Positions 15,661 to 22,792 of a DNA stretch of 64,000 nt are shown piece after piece (position 1 is the stretch's first letter; each line of letters starts with the position of its first letter). The DNA is taken from contig NZ_JAMTCF010000022.1 in the NCBI RefSeq assembly GCF_024171695.1, forward strand, positions 1 to 64,000. The letters run 5' to 3'. The translations under genes and the position numbers were made by a program. This DNA is from Actinosynnema pretiosum (GTDB lineage Bacteria > Actinomycetota > Actinomycetes > Mycobacteriales > Pseudonocardiaceae). Under the pieces are notes generated by a model that had not been told where the DNA came from, did no database searches, and was given only the letters and a program-made list of their open reading frames with translations.

Positions 15661-16005
15661 TCAGCGCGCCGCCGTCAGCGCCTCCTCCACCGTCTCGTGC
15701 AGCGGGATCAGCTTGTCCACGGCGGTCGCCTCCAGGGAGCGCCGCACGGTGCGGCTGGGCACCGCCCGCACCAGCCCCCGGCCGACGCGGTCGCGCAGGT
15801 AGGCGAGCGCGGCGATGCCGGAGGAGGCGAAGAAGGTCACCTCGGACAGGTCGACGACCAGGGCGGACGCCCCGCCGTCGACCAGGTCGGTGGCGAGCAC
15901 GCGCAGGTCGTCGCTGTTGGACATGTCGATCTCACCCGAGGCTCGCACGACGGCGACGCCGTCGACGACCTCCCCGGTGATGGCGTGGGTCTCGGGAGAT
16001 GTCAC
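15661..16005 (-). CDS. STAS-domain anti-sigma factor antagonist
   Basis: A 114-residue single-domain STAS protein. The conserved phosphorylation loop is VDLSEVTFFASSGIAALAYL, with the serine pair that anti-sigma kinases modify. Strand 1 (DGVAVVRASGEIDMSNSDDL) and the C-terminal helix (LIPLHETVEEALTAAR) are in place, so it is full length. It should bind an anti-sigma factor when unphosphorylated and free the cognate sigma factor. No partner kinase or sigma gene is next to it. The GTG at 16005 follows CATCAT by 6 nt without a ribosome site, suggesting a leaderless mRNA. Upstream lies the terminator of the SGNH hydrolase gene, so it is transcribed alone. Confidence 0.85.
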   Translation of the reverse strand: MTSPETHAITGEVVDGVAVVRASGEIDMSNSDDLRVLATDLVDGGASALVVDLSEVTFFASSGIAALAYLRDRVGRGLVRAVPSRTVRRSLEATAVDKLIPLHETVEEALTAAR

Positions 16006-16061
16006 GGCACAATGATGCCCCGATTCGGGCCGCTCGACACGACGGATGTTCACGTCCGCTT

Positions 16062-16096
16062 CGGGTGGGCCGCACCGGTCCGGCGCGGCCCACCCG
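16062..16096 (-). terminator. Terminator of the SGNH hydrolase gene
   Basis: A perfect 12-bp inverted repeat (CGGGTGGGCCGC and complement, arms 16062-16073 and 16085-16096, 11-nt loop) 20 bp past the stop at 16117. It also separates this gene from the STAS gene. Confidence 0.75.
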
Positions 16097-16116
16097 AGTT
16101 CCGGCGAAACCGCAGG

Positions 16117-16830
16117 TCAGCCGGTCGACACCGGGGGCTTGGGCAGGCTCTCCGGGACGGTGGCCAGCGCGGCCCGCCAGCGCGCGGCCATCTTGTCGTA
16201 GCCCGCCGTGGACGGGTGCACGCCGTCGGCGAGGTCGCCGGGCACGAACCCGTCGTGCATGTCGACCAGGTGGACCCGCCGCCGGTCCGCCACGATCCCT
16301 GGTAAAGCGTTGTTGAAGGCGAGCACGCGGGCCTCCAGGACCGGGTCCTCGATCGGCGTGATCTTCGCGACGAAGACCCACGCGGCGGGCGCGGTGAGCT
16401 GGATGCGGTCCAGCAGCGCCCCGAGCCTGGCCGGGGCGTTGGGGACGTCGTAGTCCTGCCCGATGTCGTTGGTGCCGATGTGCAGCAGGACCACCCTGGG
16501 CGTGGTGGCGCGCAGCCAGCCCTGGATCCTGGCGTGGAGCTCGTCGATGCGCCAGCCGGGGTGGCCCTCGTGGTCGTGGTCGCCCAGCTCGGACGGGCCG
16601 TTGGAGCCGGAGCCGACGAAGTCCACCGCGTACCCCTCCGCGACCAGCCTGCGCCAGAGGCCGACGCGGTACCCGCCGGGCACGTTCCAGCCGTCCGTGA
16701 TGGAGTCGCCGAGCGGCATGACGCGGGTGCCGCCGTTCGACTCGGCCGCGCCTGCGCCGGGGGCGACCAGCAGGGTTCCCGCCAGGACCACGACCAGGGC
16801 GAGCAGGGCTTTCCGGGGTGACCACACCAT
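16117..16830 (-). CDS. Secreted SGNH/GDSL-type hydrolase
   Basis: A 237-residue secreted esterase-like protein. A Sec signal peptide (MVWSPRKALLALVVVLAGTL, cleaved near APGAGAAE) is followed by block I VMPLGDSITDGWNVPGGY with the nucleophilic Ser. Block III is VVLLHIGTNDIGQDYDV with the Asn, and block V DGVHPSTAGYDKMAARW holds the Asp and His. The order and spacing are complete, so it should be an active hydrolase acting outside the cell on ester-linked acyl groups, probably on polysaccharide or lipid. The start codon is ATG. It is followed by a strong terminator, and its upstream neighbour is the MMPL transporter on the same strand, 260 bp away. Confidence 0.88.
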   Translation of the reverse strand: MVWSPRKALLALVVVLAGTLLVAPGAGAAESNGGTRVMPLGDSITDGWNVPGGYRVGLWRRLVAEGYAVDFVGSGSNGPSELGDHDHEGHPGWRIDELHARIQGWLRATTPRVVLLHIGTNDIGQDYDVPNAPARLGALLDRIQLTAPAAWVFVAKITPIEDPVLEARVLAFNNALPGIVADRRRVHLVDMHDGFVPGDLADGVHPSTAGYDKMAARWRAALATVPESLPKPPVSTG

Positions 16831-17090
16831 GGGCGGAACCGCCTTTCCCCAGGCACACCGGGGAGAGCGGGCTCGGACGGCGGATCAGCGGGCTCGCCCA
16901 CCCAGGTCGCGCGCTCGAAGAGCTGTGGCCGCCAATGTAAGGACGGCTCACGTGCGGTGTCCACGGATTCCGGGCGGGATGTGCGCGCGGCCCACCCCAA
17001 GGGAGCAGCGGCGCTCCCACGGGACTCGGCGGGCGGACTCGGCGGCCAGGTTCGGCGGGCGGGTTCGGCGGGCGGGTTCGGCGGCCGTTC
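16831..17090. other. Intergenic region with 13-bp tandem repeats
   Basis: There is no gene between the SGNH hydrolase start and the MMPL stop. Five copies of a 13-14 bp unit built on GG(T/A)(T/C)TCGGCGGGCG occupy 17022-17087 and abut the MMPL stop codon. A promoter for the hydrolase gene should lie in the more AT-rich part near 16930-16980. Confidence 0.5.
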
Positions 17091-19316
17091 TCAGCGGCTG
17101 GGCACGTCGTGCCCGGCGTCCTCCCCGCGCGCCGCCCCGGCGCCCACCCCGCCGACCGGTTCGGTGCGGTCCTGCTGCGGCACCGCCGAGGCCCCGCCGC
17201 GCTCCAGCGCCGCGCCCTCCACGTCCAGCACCGGCAGCCAGCGCAGCGACCGGGGCAGCCACCAGGCGGCCGAGCCCATGATCGCCAGCGCGGCCGGGAT
17301 GGCGACCATGCGCACCACCACCGCGTCCACCAGGATGCCGATGGCCAGCGCGAACGCGATCGGCTTGATCGTCGCCTCGCCCTCGGGCACGAAGCCCGCG
17401 AACACCGCGAACATGATCGCGGCGGCGGCCACCACGACCGGCGCGGCCTGCCGGAACCCGGTGACGACCGCCTCGCGGGGCTCGGCGCCGTGCGCGTGCG
17501 CCTCGTGCATCCGGGACACCAGGAACACCTGGTAGTCCATGGCGAGGCCGAACAGGATGCCGGTGACCATCATCGGGGCCAGGCTCATCAGCGGCCCGGT
17601 GGTCTCGGCGCGCACCACGTCCTTGAGCCAGCCCCACTGGAACACGGCGGTGGTCGCGCCGAGCGAGGCGCCGACGGTCAGCAGGAACCCGAGCACGCCC
17701 GCCACCGGCACCGGCAGCGAGCGGAACACCAGGACCAGCAGCACGAGCGCCAGGCCGACCACGAGCACCAGGTAGGTGGGCAGCGACTCGTCGAGGCGGT
17801 GCGAGACGTCCACGCCGACGGCGGTGGTGCCGGTGACGTAGACCGTGGCGCCGTCGACCCCGGACACGGCCGAGCGCAGCTCGTCGACCAGGGCGATCGT
17901 CTCGGCGCTGTCCGGCGCGGACGCGGGGACGACGTTGACCAGCGCGGCGGTGCCGTCCGAGTTGACCTGGGCCTGGCCGACGGCGGCGACGTCGCCGAGC
18001 TCCTTCGCCCGGCTGGACACCTCCAGCGCGTGCCTGGCGACCTCGTCGCCCTCGACCAGCACCAGCAGCGGGCCGGTGAAGCCGGGTCCGAAGTGCTCGG
18101 AGACGATCTCGACGGCCCTGGCCTGGGTGCTGCCCTCGGCGGGGCGCTGGGCGAGGCTGGTCTGCATCGAGAACGCCGGGATGGCCACGACGGCGAGCGC
18201 GGCGACCGCGACCACCAGCACCGGCCAGCGGTTCTTCGTGGTGGCGCTCGCCCAGCGGCGGTAGACGCCCCGGTCGACCGGGCGGGCGCCCGCGCGCAGG
18301 CGGCGCGGCAGGGCGCGGCGGCCGATGAAGCCGAGCGCGGCGGGCACCAGGGTGACCGCGATCAGGACCGCGACCACGACCGTGGCGGCGGCGGCCACGC
18401 CCATCTCGGTGAGGAACGGGATGCCCGCGACGGCCAGGCCGGTCAGCGCGATGACGACGGTGATGCCCGCCGTGACCACGGCCGACCCGGCGGTGCCGAC
18501 GGCCATCGCGATGGCGGAGGGCACGTCGCGGCCGTCGATCAGCTCGTGCCGGAAGCGGGTGACGATGAACAGCGCGTAGTCGATGCCGACCGCGAGGCCC
18601 AGCATCACCGCCAGGATCGGGGTGGTCGACTGGAGCTCGACGAACCCGGTGAGCAGGGTGATGCCGAGCGCGCCGATGCCGACGCCGACGACGGCGGTGA
18701 GCATGTTCATGCCCGCCGTGACCAGCGAGCCGTAGGTCAGGGCGAGCACGAGGAGGGCGACCGCGACGCCGATGACCTCGGCAGGGCCGCCGATGCCGAC
18801 GACCTCCCTGGTGGCCTCGCCGGTGACCTCGACGGCGAGCCCGCCCTGCCGGGCCCCGGCGACGGCGTCCAGGAGGGCCTGGCGCTGCTCGTCGGTGATG
18901 TCGGGGGCCTGGACGTCGTAGGTGACGGTGCTGTAGGCGACGGCCTGGTCGGCGGAGACGACGGGCGCGGCGGGGTTGAGCGGGTTGGTGGCGGAGGTGA
19001 CGCCGGGCAGCCCGTTGAGCGCGCCGACGAGCCGGGTGACCTCGCCCGCGACGAGCTGGTCGGTGATCCGGGCGCCCTCGGGCGCGCGCACCACGACCTG
19101 GGCGGACGCCCCGGACGGCCCGCTCCCGAACTCGGCCCGCATCCGCTCCAGGGCGGTCGTGGACTCCTGGCCGGGGATGGAGAACGTGGTGACGGTCTTG
19201 CCCGCGAGCGCGGTGGCCCCGAACCCGAGCCCGATCAGCAGCACGAGCCAGGCGAACACCACCGCCCCCCGGTTCCGGTACGAGGCCGAGCCGAGCCGGT
19301 GCAGGAAGGTCGCCAT
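17091..19316 (-). CDS. MMPL-family RND transporter
   Basis: A 741-residue transporter with the duplicated MMPL layout: one helix, a large extracytoplasmic loop, five helices, then the same again, for twelve in total. The two hallmark proton-relay regions are AVMLGLAVGIDYALFIVTRF near residue 240 and GILFGLAMDYQVFLVSRMHE near residue 585. The N-terminus (RNRGAVVFAWLVLLIGLGFG) starts the first helix, and the C-terminal 60 residues are a soluble tail. Family members export lipids, siderophores or drugs using the proton gradient. The start is ATG at 19316. The upstream region holds CCGGAAAGTG, also seen before the DUF5132-like and HMA_2 loci. It is divergent from the eleven-gene sugar operon and could export its product, although this is only positional inference. 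Confidence 0.88.
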   Translation of the reverse strand: MATFLHRLGSASYRNRGAVVFAWLVLLIGLGFGATALAGKTVTTFSIPGQESTTALERMRAEFGSGPSGASAQVVVRAPEGARITDQLVAGEVTRLVGALNGLPGVTSATNPLNPAAPVVSADQAVAYSTVTYDVQAPDITDEQRQALLDAVAGARQGGLAVEVTGEATREVVGIGGPAEVIGVAVALLVLALTYGSLVTAGMNMLTAVVGVGIGALGITLLTGFVELQSTTPILAVMLGLAVGIDYALFIVTRFRHELIDGRDVPSAIAMAVGTAGSAVVTAGITVVIALTGLAVAGIPFLTEMGVAAAATVVVAVLIAVTLVPAALGFIGRRALPRRLRAGARPVDRGVYRRWASATTKNRWPVLVVAVAALAVVAIPAFSMQTSLAQRPAEGSTQARAVEIVSEHFGPGFTGPLLVLVEGDEVARHALEVSSRAKELGDVAAVGQAQVNSDGTAALVNVVPASAPDSAETIALVDELRSAVSGVDGATVYVTGTTAVGVDVSHRLDESLPTYLVLVVGLALVLLVLVFRSLPVPVAGVLGFLLTVGASLGATTAVFQWGWLKDVVRAETTGPLMSLAPMMVTGILFGLAMDYQVFLVSRMHEAHAHGAEPREAVVTGFRQAAPVVVAAAAIMFAVFAGFVPEGEATIKPIAFALAIGILVDAVVVRMVAIPAALAIMGSAAWWLPRSLRWLPVLDVEGAALERGGASAVPQQDRTEPVGGVGAGAARGEDAGHDVPSR

Positions 19317-19574
19317 GCCACTGGTCCTTTCACCACCTGATGTCCCGAATCAGAATTCCCCGCCGATGGGCATCGGTGAACGGACACTTTCCGGTGATTG
19401 GTCCGGTGTGGACGGTGGGTTTCACCCGGTGAGGCGACAAAGCGGCGGACCGGCAGCGCGACCGGCAGAACAGCGGCAGCTGCCCCCTGGCACCGCGACG
19501 GCGCCCGCCGCCGTTCCTAGCGTCGACCCCGACAGCGCGTTATCCCTCCGACCGCAGTGGGGTGTGGATCCGGC
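19317..19574. promoter_or_regulatory. Divergent promoter region between MMPL transporter and sugar operon
   Basis: About 260 bp. On the minus strand CACCGGAAAGTG (19385-19396) precedes the MMPL gene. On the plus strand a -10-like TAGCGT (19518-19523) is a weak candidate for the operon promoter; its -35 is poor, as expected for an activator-dependent promoter. No clear SARP direct repeats were found by eye. Confidence 0.4.
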
Positions 19575-20231
19575 ATGGCTGGCAGGGCACTGCTCATCGA
19601 TTCCGCCGACCTGGACGACGTGGCCTCGGCCGCCGCGCTGGGCTTCGTCAGCGGGGTGACCACCAACCCGACCCTGATGCGCCGCGCCACCGCCGAGCCG
19701 CTCAAGCACCTGGGCGAGCTGCTCGCGGCGAGCGGGCTGCCCGAGGTCTACTACCAACCCACCGGCGCGCGCGGGCCGCTCCTGGACGAGGCCGTCGAGG
19801 CCTGGTCGCTGGACCCCGACCGGGTGGTGCTCAAGGTCCCCGCGACGCCGTCCGGGGCGCCGCTGGCGCGGGAGCTGGTCTCCAGGGGCGCCCGCGTCGC
19901 GCTGACCGCCGCGCAGGACCCCGTGGCGATGGCGGTGGCCGAGGCGATCGGCTGCCACGCGGTCATCCCCTACGTCGACCGGGCGCTGCGCGACCCCAGG
20001 GTCGCCTCGGAGCTGGTGCGCGACCTGGTGGCGCTGCGGACCGGCCCGACGCTGGTGGTGGCCGCCTCGGTCAAGAGCGCGGGCCAGCTGACCCGCGCGC
20101 TGGCCGACGGGGCCGACGCGGTGACCGCGCCGCTGGACGTGCTCGCCGCCGTGCTGGGCCACCCGGCCCCGCTGGAGGCGGAGCGGGCGTTCGAGGCCGA
20201 GTACGCCGCCGAGCCGGGGACCGACCGGTGA
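19575..20231 (+). CDS. Transaldolase/fructose-6-phosphate aldolase-like enzyme
   Basis: A 218-residue short transaldolase of the FSA/TalC size class, forming a TIM barrel. The entry motif is GFVSGVTTNPTLMRRA (usual TTNPS/T). The Schiff-base lysine is expected in DRVVLKVPATPSG, matching K(V/I)P-T of the family. The later barrel strands show AVIPYVDRALRD and TLVVAASVKSAGQL. It should cleave or form a C-C bond between dihydroxyacetone-type donors and an aldehyde. It is the first gene of the operon and its stop overlaps the next start (GTGA), so translation is coupled. With the class II aldolase two genes on, it suggests assembly of a sugar-like carbon skeleton. The ATG at 19575 lacks a strong ribosome site. 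Confidence 0.82.
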   Translation: MAGRALLIDSADLDDVASAAALGFVSGVTTNPTLMRRATAEPLKHLGELLAASGLPEVYYQPTGARGPLLDEAVEAWSLDPDRVVLKVPATPSGAPLARELVSRGARVALTAAQDPVAMAVAEAIGCHAVIPYVDRALRDPRVASELVRDLVALRTGPTLVVAASVKSAGQLTRALADGADAVTAPLDVLAAVLGHPAPLEAERAFEAEYAAEPGTDR

Positions 20232-20941
20232 GCGGGTTCGCCGCAGCGCTGTTCGACATGGACGGCGTGGTCGTGGACACCGAGGCGACCGTGGCCGCGT
20301 TCTGGCGGTCCGTGGCCCGCGACGAGGGCTTCGCGATCAGCGACGAGGACATGGACCGGCACGTGCACGGCCGCTCCGCGCTGCACACGCTGCGCCACGT
20401 CTTCCCCGACCTGCCCGAGCACCGGCACGGCGAGGTGTACGAGCGGATGCGGGTGGACAACGAGACGCTGCGCTACAGCGGGATCCCCGGCGCGTCCGCG
20501 CTGCTGGCGGCGCTGGCCGACGGTGGGGTGCCGCTGGCGCTGGTGACAGGGGCCCAGTCGTGGAAGGCCGACGCGGTGCTGGGGCAGCTGGGCCTGGCCG
20601 GGCTGTTCGGGGTGCGGGTGAGCGCCGAGGACGTGGCGGCGGGCAAGCCGGACCCGGCCTGCTACCGGCTGGCCGCCGAGCGGCTGGGCGTGCCGATCGC
20701 GCGGTGCGTGGTGTTCGAGGACGCGGTGAGCGGGGTGACCTCGGCGGTGGCCGCCGGGGCGACGTGCGTGGCGCTGGCCGCGCCGCACCGGGTGGACGCC
20801 GTGCGGGCGGCCGGGGCGTCGGCCGTGGTCGGCGACCTGTCCGGGGTGCGGTTCGACGCCGCCCTCGGGGTGCTGGACCTGGACGGGGCGGTGGCGCTGC
20901 CGCTGTCCGGCGCCCGCGCGGCGAGGGCGGTGACCCCGTGA
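20228..20941 (+). CDS. HAD phosphatase, beta-phosphoglucomutase-like
   Basis: A 237-residue HAD-superfamily enzyme. Motif I is AALFDMDGVVVDTEA, with the nucleophilic and acid/base aspartates. Motif II Thr lies in PLALVTGAQSWKADAVL, motif III Lys in AAGKPDPACYRLA, and motif IV in CVVFEDAVSGVTSA. The helical cap between motifs I and II is of the C1 type (residues 15-90), as in beta-phosphoglucomutase and sugar-phosphate phosphatases. It probably removes phosphate from a sugar phosphate or polyol phosphate made by the aldolases. Its GTG start overlaps the upstream stop, and its own stop overlaps the next GTG start. The last 35 residues (LDLDGAVALPLSGARAARAV) are an extension beyond the usual fold. 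Confidence 0.85.
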   Translation: MSGFAAALFDMDGVVVDTEATVAAFWRSVARDEGFAISDEDMDRHVHGRSALHTLRHVFPDLPEHRHGEVYERMRVDNETLRYSGIPGASALLAALADGGVPLALVTGAQSWKADAVLGQLGLAGLFGVRVSAEDVAAGKPDPACYRLAAERLGVPIARCVVFEDAVSGVTSAVAAGATCVALAAPHRVDAVRAAGASAVVGDLSGVRFDAALGVLDLDGAVALPLSGARAARAVTP

Positions 20942-22785
20942 CCGGGACGGCCGAGGGCACGACGCGGACCAACCCGACCGCGACGGCCGCCGCGCTGCTG
21001 CCCCAGCCGGTCGACCGCTGGGACACCGCGGGGGCGTTGGGGCTGACCGGCCGCGACGAGGTGGTGCACCGCTCGCACCTGGTCGGCGCGGACCGGGCGC
21101 TGACCAGGGAGGGCGGCGGCAACTTCTCCGCCAAGGGCGTGGCCCCCGACCTGCACGGCGAGCTCGTGGACGTGCTGTGGATGAGCGCGTGGGGCTGCGA
21201 CGGCGCGACCACCACCGCCGAGGACTTCCCCGTGCTGCGCCTGGCCGAGCTGCGGCGCCTGCGCGCCGGGGCCGAGGTGGACGAGTCCGCGATGGTGGCG
21301 CACCTGGTGTCCTCGGGCCTGGTCGGCGAGCAGCGCCGCCCCGGCATCGAGACCCTCACCCACGCGTTCATCCCGGCCGCGCACGTGGACCACTGCCACC
21401 CGGACGCGGTGATCGCCCTGACCTCGTTCCCCGGCGGTCGCGAGGCGGCCGAGGAGGAGTTCGGCGACGAGGCGATCTGGTTCGACTACCGGCAGTTCGA
21501 CGTGGGCGTGGCCCGCGAGCTGGCCGACCGGATCGAGGCCGCCCCGCGCTGCCGGTTCGTGCTGCTGGCCCACCACGGCCTGTTCACCTGGGCCGACACC
21601 AGCGAGGCCTGCTACCGCAACTCGCTGGAGGCGGTGGCCCGCGCCACCGCCGCGCTGGGCCGGGCGCTGCGCGGGCCCGCGGACCTGGGCGGGCGCGTGG
21701 TGGAGCCGCTGGACGAGGCCGGGGCCGACGCGGTGCTGGGCGAGGTGCTGCCGGTGCTGCGCGGCGAGCTGGGCCGGGGCACGCCCGGCGTGGTGCTGCA
21801 CGTGGACCGCTCGCCGGAGGCGGTGGAGTTCACCTCCTCGGCACGCGGGCCGGAGCTGAGCCAGGTCGGGCCGGGCTGCCCGGACCACGTGGTCACGGTC
21901 GGCTTCCGGCCGCTGCCGCTGGACGCGCCCACGCCCGGCGACCCGGAGCTGCGGCGGCGGGTCGTCGAGGCGGTGGCGGGGTTCCGCCGCTGGTACGACG
22001 GCTCGTACGAGCGGCACGCCACCCCGGTGGCGCGGGCGATGGGCAAGCGCGGCAGCGCGCCGAAGGTGCTGCTGCTGCCGGGCGTGGGCGTGGTGGCGGG
22101 CGGCGCGGACGCGGCCAAGGCGCGGCTGTGCGCCGACCACTTCGAGCAGACGATGGTCGTCGCGCGCGCCACCGACGCGGCGGGCGGCTACCGGACGCTG
22201 ACCGAGGAGCAGTCGGTCGTCGACGAGTACTGGCCGCTGATGCGGCTCAAGCCGCAGCTCAAGCCGCCGGACGGGCGGCTGTCCGGGCGGGTCGCGCTGG
22301 TCGGCGGCGGCTCGCCGGAGGCGGTGGCCGCGATCGCCGGGCGGCTGGCCTCGGCGGACGCGCACGTGGCGCTGGCGGGCGTGCCCGGCGAGGTCGCCGA
22401 GGCGCTCGTGGCCCGGCACGGCGAGCGGCGCGCGGTCGCGGTCGGCTCCGGGGAGCGCGCCGTGCGGGAGGCGGTGCTGGCCTACGGCGGGTTCGACGTC
22501 GTCGTGGACCTGGACGCCGGGGGCGCGCTGGCGGACGCCGCGCTGCCGGTGCTGGCCGCCCAGGGCCTCGGCGGGTCGCTGCTGACCGCCTCGGGCGAGG
22601 AGCGCGCCGACGAGCTGGCCGACACCGCGGCGCGCCTCGCCGCGCTGGGCGAACCGCACGGGGTCGGCGCGGCGGCCGTCACCTCCGCCGACCCGGCCGC
22701 GATCGCCGACGCGGTCCTGTTCCTGACCACCACCGACACCTGGCGAAACCCGGTCCTGCGACCGCTGGCCGGGCGGAAGGGCTGA
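20938..22785 (+). CDS. Class II aldolase fused to a degenerate short-chain dehydrogenase
   Basis: A 615-residue protein with the layout of rhamnulose-1-phosphate aldolase/alcohol dehydrogenase fusions. The N-terminal aldolase_II domain (residues 30-400) has GGGNFSAKG for phosphate, THAFIPAAHVDHCHPDAVIA with the zinc histidines, and LLAHHGLFTW with a further histidine. The C-terminal part (residues 450-610) begins like a Rossmann domain (RVALVGGGSPEAVAAIAGRL). It is only about 160 residues long, lacks the Tyr-x-x-x-Lys pair of active SDRs and has lost the usual GxxxGxG spacing. The aldolase is probably active; the dehydrogenase part may be structural. It is coupled by a GTGA overlap to the HAD gene, and the next gene starts 8 nt on. 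Confidence 0.82.
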   Translation: MTGTAEGTTRTNPTATAAALLPQPVDRWDTAGALGLTGRDEVVHRSHLVGADRALTREGGGNFSAKGVAPDLHGELVDVLWMSAWGCDGATTTAEDFPVLRLAELRRLRAGAEVDESAMVAHLVSSGLVGEQRRPGIETLTHAFIPAAHVDHCHPDAVIALTSFPGGREAAEEEFGDEAIWFDYRQFDVGVARELADRIEAAPRCRFVLLAHHGLFTWADTSEACYRNSLEAVARATAALGRALRGPADLGGRVVEPLDEAGADAVLGEVLPVLRGELGRGTPGVVLHVDRSPEAVEFTSSARGPELSQVGPGCPDHVVTVGFRPLPLDAPTPGDPELRRRVVEAVAGFRRWYDGSYERHATPVARAMGKRGSAPKVLLLPGVGVVAGGADAAKARLCADHFEQTMVVARATDAAGGYRTLTEEQSVVDEYWPLMRLKPQLKPPDGRLSGRVALVGGGSPEAVAAIAGRLASADAHVALAGVPGEVAEALVARHGERRAVAVGSGERAVREAVLAYGGFDVVVDLDAGGALADAALPVLAAQGLGGSLLTASGEERADELADTAARLAALGEPHGVGAAAVTSADPAAIADAVLFLTTTDTWRNPVLRPLAGRKG

Positions 22786-22792
22786 GCGCACC

